From Arcicella aurantiaca (GTDB lineage Bacteria > Bacteroidota > Bacteroidia > Cytophagales > Spirosomataceae), in the NCBI RefSeq assembly GCF_003148625.1, contig NZ_QGGO01000028.1:1-64000 (forward strand): 64,000 bases of DNA. The letters run 5' to 3'. The translations under genes and the position numbers were made by a program. The first letter of the stretch is position 1. Each line of letters starts with the position of its first letter. Positions 35,598 through 45,682 of this stretch are shown here, one piece after another. The notes below the pieces were generated by a model. It was given only the letters and a program-made list of their open reading frames with translations. It had not been told where the DNA came from and searched no databases.

Positions 35598-38093
35598 CTA
35601 TTTTTTACGTCCTCTTGCAGCGGGTGCAGGGGTTTCTTCGCCTAATCTTATACAGTCCTCCAAAGTCAAATCGGCAGGAACCATATCTTTTGGAATTTTA
35701 ACATTTCGTTTTCCAATTTGGATATATGGGCCATACATTCCGTTTAATACTTTAATGGTATCGTTTTCAGGAAATTCTTTTAAATATTTATTTGCTTCTG
35801 CATTTCTTTTGGCGTTGATAATTTCTACTGCACGGTCAAAAGTGATGGTTTCTAAAGTTTCTCCACGTCCTAATGAATAGAATTTACCCCCATGTTTTAC
35901 ATAAGGTCCAAATCTTCCTTTTCCAGAAGTGATTGGTTCTTCTTCAAAAATACCGATAGCACTACCAACATCAGCTTGGCGTTTTTCTAATACAATTTCA
36001 ATGGCTCGTGCTTCTGTAACGGTAAATGGGTCTTCTGTTGGTGGCAAACTGGTGTATTTATCATCATGTTTGATGTAAGGTCCCATTTTACCAGCACCAA
36101 TAATCATTGGTTTATCTTCAAAGAAACCTACTTCACGAGGAAGTTTAGGCAATTCTATCAATGCCAATGCTTCTTCTAAAGTAATTGTGGTAACCAATTG
36201 GTCTTTCTTCAAATTGAAAAACTGTGGTTTTTCTTCATCTTTAGTTTTTTGTTCACCCAACTGTACATAAGGACCAAATTTTCCCAAACGAACAGAAATA
36301 GGCTTACCTGTTTTAGGGTCAATTCCTAAGTCACGAGAAGAACCAACGGTATTACGGTCAACGCCTTTACTGTCTTCAATGGTTTGGTGAAATCCTTGAT
36401 AGAAATTACCAATCATTTCCGACCATTCTATCTTTCCTTTCGCAATTTCGTCAAATTCGTCTTCAACGTCGGCAGTAAATTTAAAATCGACAACATTTTT
36501 GAAATTATCTACTAAAAAGTCGTTTACAACCATTCCTACCGAAGTTGGGAATAATTTAGATTTTTCAGTTCCATAAGTTTCTTTGCCAACTTTTTCAGAA
36601 ATTTTACCGTCCTTCAAAATCATTTCTTTGAAAGAACGTTCTTTTCCGTCACGGTCTTCTTTTACAACATATTCTCTTTTGATAATTGTAGAGATAGTTG
36701 GTGCATAAGTAGAAGGGCGACCAACGCCTTTTTCTTCTAATGCTTTTACTAAACTTGCTTCGGTATATCTTGCAGGAGGACGTGAAAAACGCTCTGTTCC
36801 TTTCATAAGGTCTAAATCAAGGATTTGACCAATATTTAATGGAGGAAGCATTTTTGAATTTTCTTCATCATCTTCATCATCTTTTCCTTCTAAATATACT
36901 TTCAAGAAACCTTCAAATTTAATAACCTCACCTTGGGCTATTAAATCTTCTTGGGTTGTTGATATACCAACGGTTGCCGTAGTTCTTTCTAACTGAGCAT
37001 CAGCCATTTGAGAAGCAATGGCACGTTTCCAAATCAATTCGTATAATCTTTTCTCTTTAATATCTGCACCTGCTGTATTAGCACTAAAATCTGTCGGACG
37101 AATGGCTTCGTGAGCTTCTTGTGCATTTTCGTCTTTCGTTTTATAAACACGATTCTGAACAAACTCAGCCCCATAAGCAGAAGTAATTGCCGCAGTAGCA
37201 TTAATAACGGCATCTTCTGAGAGACTTGTTGAGTCAGTTCTCATGTAAGAAATCTTACCCGCTTCATATAATTTCTGAGCGTAAGACATCGTTGATGCCA
37301 CCGAATATCCCAATTTACGAGAAGCCTCCTGTTGTAAAGTTGAAGTCGTAAACGGAGGAGCTGGCGATTTCTTAGCTGGTTTAGTTTCCAAGTTTTTAAT
37401 CTTGAATTCTGCTCCAATACATTTTTCTAAAAATGTTTTTGCTTGTACTTCGGTTTCAAAGTTCTTTGGTAATTCTGCTTGTAAAACTTTTCCTCCTTTC
37501 AGATTAAAAAGAGCTACGATTTTGAAAGAAGATTTTGAATCAAAATTTTCAATCTCACGTTCACGTTCAACAATAATTCTTACCGCTACCGACTGCACAC
37601 GTCCTGCCGAAAGTCCTTTTTTTACTTTCGACCAAAGAACTGGCGACAATTCAAAGCCAATCAGACGGTCAAGTACACGACGAGCCTGCTGAGCGTTTAC
37701 TAAATCGACATCAATCGTTCTTGGATTTTGAATGGCATTTTGAATAGCTTTTTTCGTAATCTCTCTAAAAACAATTCTTTTGGTATTGTCCGCTAATCCC
37801 AAAGCCTCTTTCAAGTGCCAAGAGATGGATTCTCCCTCACGGTCATCATCGGTTGCGAGCCAAACTTCATCAGAAGATTTTGCAAGAGCTTTTAATTCGT
37901 TGACAACTTTTATTTTCTCAGGTGAGATTATATAAGTAGGTTTAAAGCCATTTTTTATATCAATAGCATCATTTTCTTTCGGTAAATCTCGCACGTGACC
38001 ATACGAAGATTTTACCGTAAAATCCTTCCCTAAATACCCCTCAATGGTCTTTGCCTTTGCAGGGGATTCCACTATTACTAAGTTTTTCGACAT
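35598..38093 (-). CDS. topA: DNA topoisomerase I
   Basis: 831-residue type IA topoisomerase. The Toprim domain runs from residue 1 (NLVIVESPAKAKTIEGYLG) with the metal motif TDDDREGE (81-88). The active-site tyrosine is in ISYMRTDST (Y283). The C-terminal third has four glycine-rich GKFGPYVQ/GKMGPYIKH/GRFGPYVKHG/GMYGPYIQIG repeats instead of zinc ribbons. It ends in a PAARGRKK basic tail. It has a complete promoter directly upstream. Confidence 0.97.
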   Translation of the reverse strand: MSKNLVIVESPAKAKTIEGYLGKDFTVKSSYGHVRDLPKENDAIDIKNGFKPTYIISPEKIKVVNELKALAKSSDEVWLATDDDREGESISWHLKEALGLADNTKRIVFREITKKAIQNAIQNPRTIDVDLVNAQQARRVLDRLIGFELSPVLWSKVKKGLSAGRVQSVAVRIIVEREREIENFDSKSSFKIVALFNLKGGKVLQAELPKNFETEVQAKTFLEKCIGAEFKIKNLETKPAKKSPAPPFTTSTLQQEASRKLGYSVASTMSYAQKLYEAGKISYMRTDSTSLSEDAVINATAAITSAYGAEFVQNRVYKTKDENAQEAHEAIRPTDFSANTAGADIKEKRLYELIWKRAIASQMADAQLERTTATVGISTTQEDLIAQGEVIKFEGFLKVYLEGKDDEDDEENSKMLPPLNIGQILDLDLMKGTERFSRPPARYTEASLVKALEEKGVGRPSTYAPTISTIIKREYVVKEDRDGKERSFKEMILKDGKISEKVGKETYGTEKSKLFPTSVGMVVNDFLVDNFKNVVDFKFTADVEDEFDEIAKGKIEWSEMIGNFYQGFHQTIEDSKGVDRNTVGSSRDLGIDPKTGKPISVRLGKFGPYVQLGEQKTKDEEKPQFFNLKKDQLVTTITLEEALALIELPKLPREVGFFEDKPMIIGAGKMGPYIKHDDKYTSLPPTEDPFTVTEARAIEIVLEKRQADVGSAIGIFEEEPITSGKGRFGPYVKHGGKFYSLGRGETLETITFDRAVEIINAKRNAEANKYLKEFPENDTIKVLNGMYGPYIQIGKRNVKIPKDMVPADLTLEDCIRLGEETPAPAARGRKK

Positions 38094-38101
38094 ATCTTGT
38101 T

Positions 38102-38131
38102 CAAAGGTAACTTGGTGTTACAACCATCAAA
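38102..38131 (-). promoter_or_regulatory. Full promoter for topA
   Basis: On the minus strand TTTG (38131-38128), 18-base spacer, TACCTTTG (38109-38102), 9 bases from the topA start. A full consensus match with a very short leader. Confidence 0.65.
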
Positions 38132-38316
38132 TATAGAAAATCATTTGTATAAAAACCGAATCTCTACTTTAGTTTTAACTCAAATTTTACGCCAAGAGTT
38201 TAAAATTAAATCATTTTTTAGAAAGGAAAGGTCTGATAGTTAGGCAAGTGATAGAAATTTTGCAAGATATATTTTCATAAAAATAAACTTTCAAAAATAT
38301 CTTCTTGGAAACTAAA

Positions 38317-38345
38317 ATTGCCAACTTTCAAAAGCTGGCAATTCT
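38317..38345 (-). terminator. Hairpin after the J-domain gene
   Basis: Imperfect stem AATTGCCA(AC)/(GC)TGGCAATT around 38317-38341, between topA and the J-domain gene. Weak terminator or dispersed palindrome. Confidence 0.4.
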
Positions 38346-38354
38346 GGAAAACCC

Positions 38355-38789
38355 TTATTTACTGACATTTCTAAAAGTAAATGAATTATAAATATGTCGT
38401 TTCGCAAATCTCGCTATCGAAGGAGCATTCACAAATTTCACGTAGGTGTTTTCAGGAACACCAAAATATTCATAAACGACATTATCAGGAAAAATAATTT
38501 TCAATGTTCCAGCTTTGTAATCAAAATCTTCGATGATTGAAGTTGATGTTAGCTTTGTATATTCTTCTAAATTAGCGGCGTGCGTTTCAGGGGCAATACT
38601 TACCAACAAATCGTATGCTTCAATAATCACTTTACTTTTAATAGCTGCTTCTTCCTTTTTAGCTTCATCATCTTGAATTTTATCAGGATGCCATTCTTTG
38701 ATTAAATTTCTGTAAGTCTTTTTCAACTCGGCAAGTTCGGTAGTTTTGGTTGCCCCAAATAATGCTCTGTACGATGCAATCTTTTTCAT
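38355..38789 (-). CDS. J-domain / KTSC-domain fusion protein
   Basis: 144-residue cytosolic protein. The N-terminal half is a DnaJ-type J-domain with the HPD motif at 34-36 (LIKEWHPDKIQ) and the following helix KVIIEAYDLLVS. The C-terminal half (about 85-144: FDYKAGTLKIIFPDNVVYEYFGVPENTYVKFVNA...) matches the small KTSC domain. The J-domain should stimulate an Hsp70; what the KTSC part binds is unknown. It is monocistronic. Confidence 0.82.
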   Translation of the reverse strand: MKKIASYRALFGATKTTELAELKKTYRNLIKEWHPDKIQDDEAKKEEAAIKSKVIIEAYDLLVSIAPETHAANLEEYTKLTSTSIIEDFDYKAGTLKIIFPDNVVYEYFGVPENTYVKFVNAPSIARFAKRHIYNSFTFRNVSK

Positions 38790-38879
38790 GAATTTGTTTA
38801 ATATATTCGTAACCGCACCAACACTTGCTAATGCTTTTTAAATTATTTAAAACTGGCGAATACTATTCGCCGCTACTAT

Positions 38880-39698
38880 TTACACTTCTTCGCCATTCAC
38901 AATGAAACGCTCAATAACTTCTGCTACTCCATCATTATTATTTGAAGCCACAATGACATTGGCACGGTCACGCAATTCAGTTTCTACATTATCTACCCAA
39001 ACGCCTAATCCTGCATATTCAATCATGGTTAAGTCATTGTAGGCATTTCCGACCGCAATAATTTCGGAAGCATCAATATTCAATGTTGAAGCTAATCGTG
39101 CTAAACTGGCAGCTTTATCAATCCCAGACTGCATAATTTCTAAGAAGAATGGTTTGGAAGTCGTGATACTTTTATGCGAAGACATTTCAGCTTGTAATTT
39201 CTCACTAACAACCTTTAAATAAGCAGGTTCTGCTAACATTATACACTTTACAGAGGTCTGATTAACGGCTTCTTTAAAATTATCGACTTTTCTAAGTGGC
39301 ATTCCTGTAATATGAACTTCTAAATCTATGTATTCCGACTCATTTTCTGTTACAATCGCTCCATCAAAATAAGTAATGATGTCAACGTTATTGGCTACGC
39401 TAAAATCATATAATTGATGAATGTGTTCTTTTGAAATACTTTGCTCAAATAAAACTTCTTCCGACTTCATTTCAATGATTTGCCCACCATTATATGCCAA
39501 AATGTAGGATTCGTTCGTGTGAAGATTCAAATCTTTAGCGTAATTAATCATCGCAGGCGTTGGTCGCCCAGAAGCTAAAACTACATAAACACCCAATTCT
39601 TGGGCTTTCTGAATCATGGCTTTGTTTTTATCGGAAATTTGGTGGTCGTCAGTCAACAAGGTGTCGTCCATATCTAACACCAACATTTTATACTTCAT
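38880..39698 (-). CDS. Cof-type HAD-superfamily phosphatase
   Basis: 272-residue haloacid dehalogenase-like hydrolase with a class IIB cap. Motif I LDMDDTLLTDD has nucleophile D9 and acid D11; motif II is VVLASGRPTP; the lysine motif and motif IV are in GIDKAASLARLA and IIAVGNAYNDLTMIEYAGLGVWVDN. I used ATG 39698 (MKYKMLVLDMDD). The longer frame from 39740 would contain the -7 motif TACCTTTG (39712-39719). Likely a sugar-phosphate or flavin phosphatase; substrate not readable. Confidence 0.9.
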   Translation of the reverse strand: MKYKMLVLDMDDTLLTDDHQISDKNKAMIQKAQELGVYVVLASGRPTPAMINYAKDLNLHTNESYILAYNGGQIIEMKSEEVLFEQSISKEHIHQLYDFSVANNVDIITYFDGAIVTENESEYIDLEVHITGMPLRKVDNFKEAVNQTSVKCIMLAEPAYLKVVSEKLQAEMSSHKSITTSKPFFLEIMQSGIDKAASLARLASTLNIDASEIIAVGNAYNDLTMIEYAGLGVWVDNVETELRDRANVIVASNNNDGVAEVIERFIVNGEEV

Positions 39699-39711
39699 AA
39701 TCTTTTTTTTA

Positions 39712-39719
39712 CAAAGGTA
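39712..39719 (-). promoter_or_regulatory. -7 motif TACCTTTG for the HAD gene
   Basis: Minus-strand TAnnTTTG match 14 bases before the start at 39698; rules against the longer frame. Confidence 0.5.
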
Positions 39720-39860
39720 CTTCTGAAATTTTGAAGTCATTGAATTTGAGAGGAATATGCTTGAATTCTCAAAAATTTGATTTTAAAATCATAAAAAAAA
39801 CTTAAAAAGTACAGTTTTATAAAATTAAATCAATTGAAACTTGAGAACCTTTAAACAGCA

Positions 39861-39888
39861 AAAAGCCTGAGCATAAACTCAGGCTTTT
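39861..39888 (-). terminator. acnB terminator
   Basis: 11-bp perfect arms AAAAGCCTGAG (39861-39871) and complement (39878-39888), 6-base loop, T-run on the minus strand. Confidence 0.85.
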
Positions 39889-39912
39889 CTATTATCCTTA
39901 TAACTATTGATA

Positions 39913-42684
39913 TTATTTCACCAACTTAATATGTGATGGAGAGAATTTAGTCAAGTTAATTCCTTCTACTGCTTTTACATATTCTTCGATAGTTGGAGTT
40001 CTACCAAGAACAGTTGAAAGTACCACTACTGGTGTAGATGAAAGTAAAGATTCACCTTTTTTAGCGTCTGTATCTTCCACAACACGACCTTGGAACAAAC
40101 GAGTAGAAGTTGCCATTACCGTATCTCCTTTTGCCGCTTTTTCTTGGTTACCCATACAAAGGTTACAACCAGGGCGTTCTAAGTACAACATTTTTTCGTA
40201 TTCTGTACGTGCAGCTCCTTTAGGTGCATTATCATCAAACTCAAAGCCTGAGTATTTCTGTAATACTTCCCAATCACCTTCTGCTTTTAATTCGTCAACG
40301 ATGTTATACGTTGGAGGAGCAACAACTAATGGAGCTTGAAATTCAACTTTACCTTTTTGTGCTTCAATGTTTTTCAACATCTGAGCCAAAATTTTCATAT
40401 CGCCTTTATGAACCATACAAGAACCGATAAAACCAAGGTCAACTTTCTTGTCGCCACCATAGTAAGATAATGGTCTGATTGTATCGTGCGTATATCTTTT
40501 TGAAACGTCAGCGTTGTTTACGTCTGGGTCAGCAATCATTGGTTCAGCAATTAAATCTAAATCAACAACAACCTCTGCATAATATTTAGCGTTTGCATCA
40601 GGTCTAAGAGCTGGTTTTTCGCCAGATTGAATTTCAGCAATTCTCTTATTAGCCTTATCAATCAATCCTTGAAGCACTTGGCTCTTATTATCCATGCCTT
40701 TGTCAATCATAATCTGGATTCTGCTTTTCGCAATTTCCAATGATTCGATTAACGTTGCATCTTCAGAAATACAGATAGACGCTTTTGCTTTCATTTCCGC
40801 AGACCAGTCTGTAAATGTAAAGGCTTGGTCAGCAGTAAGTGTACCAATATGAACCTCAATAATTCTACCTTGGAACACGTTTTCGCCACCAAATTGTTGA
40901 AGCATTTGTGCTTGCGTAGCGTGAACCACATCACGGAAGTCCATGTATTCTTTCATAGCACCTTTGAAGGTAACTTTTACAGAATCTGGAATTGGCATTG
41001 AAGCCTCACCCGTAGCCAATGCCAAAGCAACTGTACCAGAGTCAGCACCGAATGCAACCCCTTTAGACATACGTGTATGAGAGTCTCCACCAATGATAAT
41101 TGCCCAATCGTCAATTGTAATATCATTCAATACTTTGTGAATTACGTCAGTCATTGAGTGATACACACCTTTAGGGTCACGAGCAGTAATCAAACCAAAT
41201 TCGTTCATGAATTTCATCAACTTTGGAATGTTAGCTTGTGCTTTTTTATCCCAAACTGAAGCAGTGTGACAACCTGATTGGTAAGCACCATCAACCAATG
41301 TAGAAATCGTTGTTGCTGCCATTGATTCTAACTCTTGAGCAGTCATCAAACCAGTAGTATCTTGTGAACCTACAATGTTTACGATAACACGAACGTCAGA
41401 ACCAGCGTGTAAAGTTTTACCTGGGGTTACTCCTACTGCGTTTCTATTGAAGATTTTTTCAACAGCAGTAAGTCCTTGTCCTTCAATAGATACTTCTTTA
41501 GATGGAGCAAATACAGGAGCAATAGCAATTCCTAATAATTGAGAAGCAAACGTTTGGATTTTTTTACCAAATACAATAGCATAAGAGCCACCAGCTTTGA
41601 TAAATTCCATTTTTTGTGGCGTAAAAGAGCGAGAAATATCAATCAACTCTTGGTCGCCATTATATAATTTTTTCGTTTTTGTATTAATTGTAAGTACAGT
41701 ACCTGTTGCAACTGAATAAGTATGCTCAAGGATTGGTTCGTTATTTTCATCACGAACAACTTTGCCGTCTGCATCTACTTTCTTCACCCAGTTTTTAAGG
41801 TCGATACCAATACCACCAGTTACATCAACCGTAGTCAAGAAAATTGGAGAGATACCATTTGTACCACCAACAATTGGAGCATAATTTACAAAAGGAACAT
41901 AAGGACTTGCTTGCTTACCCGTCCAAAGTGCTACGTTATTTACCCCTGACATTCTTGAAGAACCTACTCCCATTGTTCCTTTTTCAGCAATTAACATCAC
42001 TGATTTGTCTGGATGTTGAGCTTTCAATGCTTCGATTTCAGCCTGAGCAGCAGGAGAAATCATACATTTTCCGTGTAATTCACGGTCAGAACGAGAGTGT
42101 GCTTGGTTACCCGGAGATAGTAAATCTGTTGAAATATCGCCTTCGCCTGCAATAAACGTAACTACTTTAATTTCTTCAGCTACTTCTGGAAGTTTTGTGA
42201 AGAACTCCGCTTTTGCATAACTTTCAATGATTTCTTTTGCAGTAGCATTACCCGCTTCAAAAGCATCTTTAAGACGTTTCAAATCAGCATCATATAAATA
42301 AACTTGAGTTTTTAATACATCTCCAGCTTTTTTAGCAATGTCAGCATCAGTTCCTAAAGCTAAATCTAATAATACTTCGATTGAAGGACCACCTTTCATG
42401 TGCGACAACAATTCGAAAGCATAATCAGGCGTGATTTCATTTACAACTGACTGCCCAAGAGCGATTTCTTTTAAAAACTTAGCCTTAGCACCCGCCGCAG
42501 GCGTAGTTCCTGGCAAAGTGTTGTATATGAAAAATTGAAGTGAATCTGCACGATTGGCATTGTTCAAATCTTTAATTTGCTCAATGATTTCGCTTACCAA
42601 TTCAGCACTATCAATTGGCTTAGGATGAAGTCCTTGTGTTTTTCTTTCTTCGATTTCTTTAAGGTAATCGTTATAAAAGTTCAT
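39913..42684 (-). CDS. acnB: Aconitate hydratase B / 2-methylisocitrate dehydratase
   Basis: 923-residue AcnB-type aconitase. Unlike AcnA, it starts with a HEAT-like helical domain (about 1-160), followed by the swivel domain and the catalytic domains. The iron-sulfur cysteines are in DLGFIGSCMVHKGDMK and LYLERPGCNLCMGNQEKAA. WAIIIGGDSHTRMSKGVAFGADSG is also typical. It interconverts citrate and isocitrate and can act in the methylcitrate cycle. It is divergent from a second, mitochondrial-type aconitase at 43270. The leader is about 105 bases if TAAATTTG at 42790-42797 is the promoter. Confidence 0.97.
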   Translation of the reverse strand: MNFYNDYLKEIEERKTQGLHPKPIDSAELVSEIIEQIKDLNNANRADSLQFFIYNTLPGTTPAAGAKAKFLKEIALGQSVVNEITPDYAFELLSHMKGGPSIEVLLDLALGTDADIAKKAGDVLKTQVYLYDADLKRLKDAFEAGNATAKEIIESYAKAEFFTKLPEVAEEIKVVTFIAGEGDISTDLLSPGNQAHSRSDRELHGKCMISPAAQAEIEALKAQHPDKSVMLIAEKGTMGVGSSRMSGVNNVALWTGKQASPYVPFVNYAPIVGGTNGISPIFLTTVDVTGGIGIDLKNWVKKVDADGKVVRDENNEPILEHTYSVATGTVLTINTKTKKLYNGDQELIDISRSFTPQKMEFIKAGGSYAIVFGKKIQTFASQLLGIAIAPVFAPSKEVSIEGQGLTAVEKIFNRNAVGVTPGKTLHAGSDVRVIVNIVGSQDTTGLMTAQELESMAATTISTLVDGAYQSGCHTASVWDKKAQANIPKLMKFMNEFGLITARDPKGVYHSMTDVIHKVLNDITIDDWAIIIGGDSHTRMSKGVAFGADSGTVALALATGEASMPIPDSVKVTFKGAMKEYMDFRDVVHATQAQMLQQFGGENVFQGRIIEVHIGTLTADQAFTFTDWSAEMKAKASICISEDATLIESLEIAKSRIQIMIDKGMDNKSQVLQGLIDKANKRIAEIQSGEKPALRPDANAKYYAEVVVDLDLIAEPMIADPDVNNADVSKRYTHDTIRPLSYYGGDKKVDLGFIGSCMVHKGDMKILAQMLKNIEAQKGKVEFQAPLVVAPPTYNIVDELKAEGDWEVLQKYSGFEFDDNAPKGAARTEYEKMLYLERPGCNLCMGNQEKAAKGDTVMATSTRLFQGRVVEDTDAKKGESLLSSTPVVVLSTVLGRTPTIEEYVKAVEGINLTKFSPSHIKLVK

Positions 42685-42789
42685 ATTAAATTATTTACAG
42701 TTATTTTAGTAATTTTCCTTGAATAATTTTATTCACAACAATCTTTATTTTAACTTAAAATTAAGTTTTTCTGTGAAAAAATTGTCTTA

Positions 42790-42797
42790 CAAATTTA
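42790..42797 (-). promoter_or_regulatory. -7 motif TAAATTTG for acnB
   Basis: Minus-strand TAnnTTTG match about 106 bases upstream of the acnB start. Confidence 0.4.
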
Positions 42798-42949
42798 TAC
42801 AAAGCAGGCTCGATTTAAAAATTTTTTAAAGAATAGCCGTTTTTAGCATATATTTTCTTTGTTTTGTTTTATTTTTATTTATGTTATTATACAATTTTGA
42901 CGCCAATCACAAGATTTAGACCATTTTCCAAAGCATATTAAATTAAATA

Positions 42950-43087
42950 GGGAACTATCTACTATTTGTCGTAATCAAGAAATAAACCGCCGACAGGGCG
43001 AAAAGCCGCTGTCAGGGTTTCGGATTCAACCCTGACAGCGGCTTTTCGCCCTGTCGGCGGTTGTGCGACGAATAGTAGATAATTCCG
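42950..43087. mobile_element. Nested-palindrome MITE-like element with 8-bp flanking duplication
   Basis: Outer arms of 21 bases with two mismatches (42951-42971 and 43066-43086; TATCTACTATT core) enclose perfect 35-bp arms (42985-43019 and 43028-43062) around an 8-base loop. The inner arms are GC-rich (CCGCCGACAGGGCG) against a low-GC background. The element is flanked by ATTAAATA at 42942-42949 and 43088-43095. No coding capacity. Confidence 0.8.
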
Positions 43088-43269
43088 ATTAAATAAACAA
43101 TTCTTTCAGTTTACACACGTTCAAAGCAAACGAAGAACCTAAAATAAATGCAACTTGTTGTAAATACAAAGACAATGAGAAATTAGGAATTACATTATTC
43201 AAAATAATAACCCAATTACTTGTTCCTTAAAATTATAAAACTTCACAAACTATTAACTAATAACATATC

Positions 43270-45537
43270 ATGGCTTTTGACATAGAAATGATTAAGGCGG
43301 TTTACGAGAGAATGCCTGCACGAATTGAAACAGCTCGTAAATTAGTAGGAAGACCGCTCACTTTAACCGAAAAAATCCTTTATTCTCATTTGTGGGAAGG
43401 AACTCCAACAACAACATTTGAAAGAGGTAAATCTTATGTAGATTTTGCTCCAGACCGTGTAGCAATGCAAGATGCAACGGCTCAAATGGCTCTTTTACAA
43501 TTCATGCAGGCAGGTCGTCCGAAAGTTGCAGTGCCTTCCACTGTTCACTGTGACCACTTGATTGAAGCCAAAGTTGAATCAAAAACTGACCTTTCAGTAG
43601 CGGTTGATAAAAACAAAGAAGTGTATGACTTCCTTTCTTCTGTGTCGGATAAATATGGCATTGGATTCTGGAAACCCGGTGCTGGTATCATTCACCAAGT
43701 AGTTATTGAAAACTACGCTTTTCCGGGTGGTATGATGATTGGAACAGACTCGCATACCGTAAATGCAGGTGGTTTGGGCATGATTGCCATTGGTGTAGGT
43801 GGTGCTGACGCTTGCGACGTAATGGCGGGTTTAGCTTGGGAATTGAAATTTCCAAAACTTATCGGTGTGAAATTGACAGGTAAATTAAACGGTTGGACTT
43901 CTGCTAAAGACGTAATCTTGAAAGTGGCGGGAATTCTTACCGTAAAAGGCGGAACAGGTGCAGTGGTTGAATATTTTGGCGAAGGTGTTACATCAATGTC
44001 GGCAACGGGTAAAGGAACTATTGCCAATATGGGTGCTGAAATCGGAGCGACAACTTCTACTTTTGGTTACGACGAATCAATGGCTCGTTATTTAGCCGCA
44101 ACAGGGCGTGCGGATGTAGCCGAGTTAGCCAATGGCATTAAAGAGCATTTAACGGCTGACCCAGAAGTTTATGCAAATCCTGCTTCATACTTTGACCAAG
44201 TTATTGAAATTGATTTAGATACTTTAGAGCCACACTTGAATGGTCCTTTCACGCCTGATTTAGCAACACCTATTTCTAAAATGAAAGAATTAGCTGAGAA
44301 AAACGGTTGGCCTACAAAAATTGAAGTCGGCTTGATTGGTTCATGTACCAACTCATCTTACGAAGACATTTCTCGTGCAGCTTCATTGGCTCGTCAAGTA
44401 GCGGCAAAAGGTTTGAAAACAAAAGCCCAATATACCGTAACTCCAGGTTCTGAACAGGTGCGTTATACCATCGAGCGTGACGGATTTATTGATACTTTTG
44501 AATCTATCGGTGGAAAAGTATTTGCTAATGCGTGTGGTCCATGTATTGGTCAGTGGGCAAGAGCGGGTGCTGAGAAAGCGGAGAAAAACACCATCGTTCA
44601 CTCTTTCAACCGTAATTTTGCTAAACGTGCCGACGGGAACCCCAATACGTATGCTTTTGTAGGTTCACCAGAATTGGTAACGGCTTTGGCGATTGCAGGA
44701 GATTTGACATTCAATCCATTAACCGATTATTTGACTAATGAAGCAGGCGAAAAAGTAAAATTAGACGCTCCAACGGGTGACGAATTACCAACAAAAGGAT
44801 TTGCCGTTGAAGATGCTGGCTATCAAGCTCCTGCACAAGATGGTTCGGGTGTGGTCGTGAAAGTTTCTCCAACTTCTGACCGTTTACAATTATTAGAACC
44901 ATTTACTGCTTGGGAAGGAACAGACTTAATTGGCTTGAAATTATTGATTAAAGCGAAAGGTAAATGTACTACTGACCATATTTCAATGGCTGGTCCTTGG
45001 TTAAAATATCGTGGACATTTGGATAACATTTCTAATAATATGTTGATTGGTGCGGTAAACTTCTTCAATGAAAAAACCGATAATGTTAAAAACCAATTGA
45101 CAGGTGAATACGGGCCTGTTCCTGCAACGCAACGTGCATACAAAGCGGCAGGTATTGGTTCAATTGTGGTGGGCGACCAAAACTACGGTGAAGGTTCTTC
45201 TCGTGAACACGCAGCGATGGAGCCACGCCATTTGGGTGTTCGTGCAGTATTGGTAAAATCATTTGCTCGTATTCACGAAACGAACTTGAAAAAACAAGGT
45301 ATGTTAGCCTTAACTTTCGCTAATGAAGCCGATTATGATAAAATTCAAGAAGATGATTCAATCGACATTAAAGGATTAGCAACGTTTGCCCCAAATACTC
45401 CTTTGACGATTGTGTTAAACCATGCTGATGGTTCTTCAGAGGAAATTTTAGCAAATCATACTTACAACGACCAACAAGTAGAATGGTTTAAAGCAGGTGG
45501 TGCTTTGAATATTATTCGTGCTAATGTTGGGAAGTAG
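43270..45537 (+). CDS. Aconitate hydratase, mitochondrial type
   Basis: 755-residue aconitase of the eukaryotic-mitochondrial type, which is shorter than AcnA (about 890) and structurally distinct from AcnB. The substrate loop [38 protein letters not shown], the cluster cysteines in [12 protein letters not shown] and [11 protein letters not shown], and the C-terminal swivel [22 protein letters not shown] are all intact. It catalyses citrate/isocitrate interconversion. It is divergent from acnB, so the organism carries two non-identical aconitases side by side. Confidence 0.95.
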   Translation: MAFDIEMIKAVYERMPARIETARKLVGRPLTLTEKILYSHLWEGTPTTTFERGKSYVDFAPDRVAMQDATAQMALLQFMQAGRPKVAVPSTVHCDHLIEAKVESKTDLSVAVDKNKEVYDFLSSVSDKYGIGFWKPGAGIIHQVVIENYAFPGGMMIGTDSHTVNAGGLGMIAIGVGGADACDVMAGLAWELKFPKLIGVKLTGKLNGWTSAKDVILKVAGILTVKGGTGAVVEYFGEGVTSMSATGKGTIANMGAEIGATTSTFGYDESMARYLAATGRADVAELANGIKEHLTADPEVYANPASYFDQVIEIDLDTLEPHLNGPFTPDLATPISKMKELAEKNGWPTKIEVGLIGSCTNSSYEDISRAASLARQVAAKGLKTKAQYTVTPGSEQVRYTIERDGFIDTFESIGGKVFANACGPCIGQWARAGAEKAEKNTIVHSFNRNFAKRADGNPNTYAFVGSPELVTALAIAGDLTFNPLTDYLTNEAGEKVKLDAPTGDELPTKGFAVEDAGYQAPAQDGSGVVVKVSPTSDRLQLLEPFTAWEGTDLIGLKLLIKAKGKCTTDHISMAGPWLKYRGHLDNISNNMLIGAVNFFNEKTDNVKNQLTGEYGPVPATQRAYKAAGIGSIVVGDQNYGEGSSREHAAMEPRHLGVRAVLVKSFARIHETNLKKQGMLALTFANEADYDKIQEDDSIDIKGLATFAPNTPLTIVLNHADGSSEEILANHTYNDQQVEWFKAGGALNIIRANVGK

Positions 45538-45559
45538 TTTTTGATGTTTTTTAAATTAG

Positions 45560-45592
45560 AAATGCCCTTGATGGAAGTTGAGGGCATTTTTT
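45560..45592 (+). terminator. Aconitase terminator
   Basis: 9-bp arms AAATGCCCT/AGGGCATTT (45560-45568/45581-45589), 12-base loop, then TTT. Confidence 0.85.
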
Positions 45593-45682
45593 CGTTTAGG
45601 TAAAATAAAGCTTTCATTCTTTTGGGTTTACATAAAAAAGCTCTATATTTAGAATCAAGGAGTTTTTTTAATAACCTAATAA

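Larger units (their letters stand above)
42685..43269. other. 585-base divergent region between two aconitase genes
   Basis: No gene. It holds the acnB promoter candidate, a 138-bp palindromic MITE-like insert (42950-43087) and an AT-rich leader for the second aconitase. The insert separates the two promoters. Confidence 0.6.
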
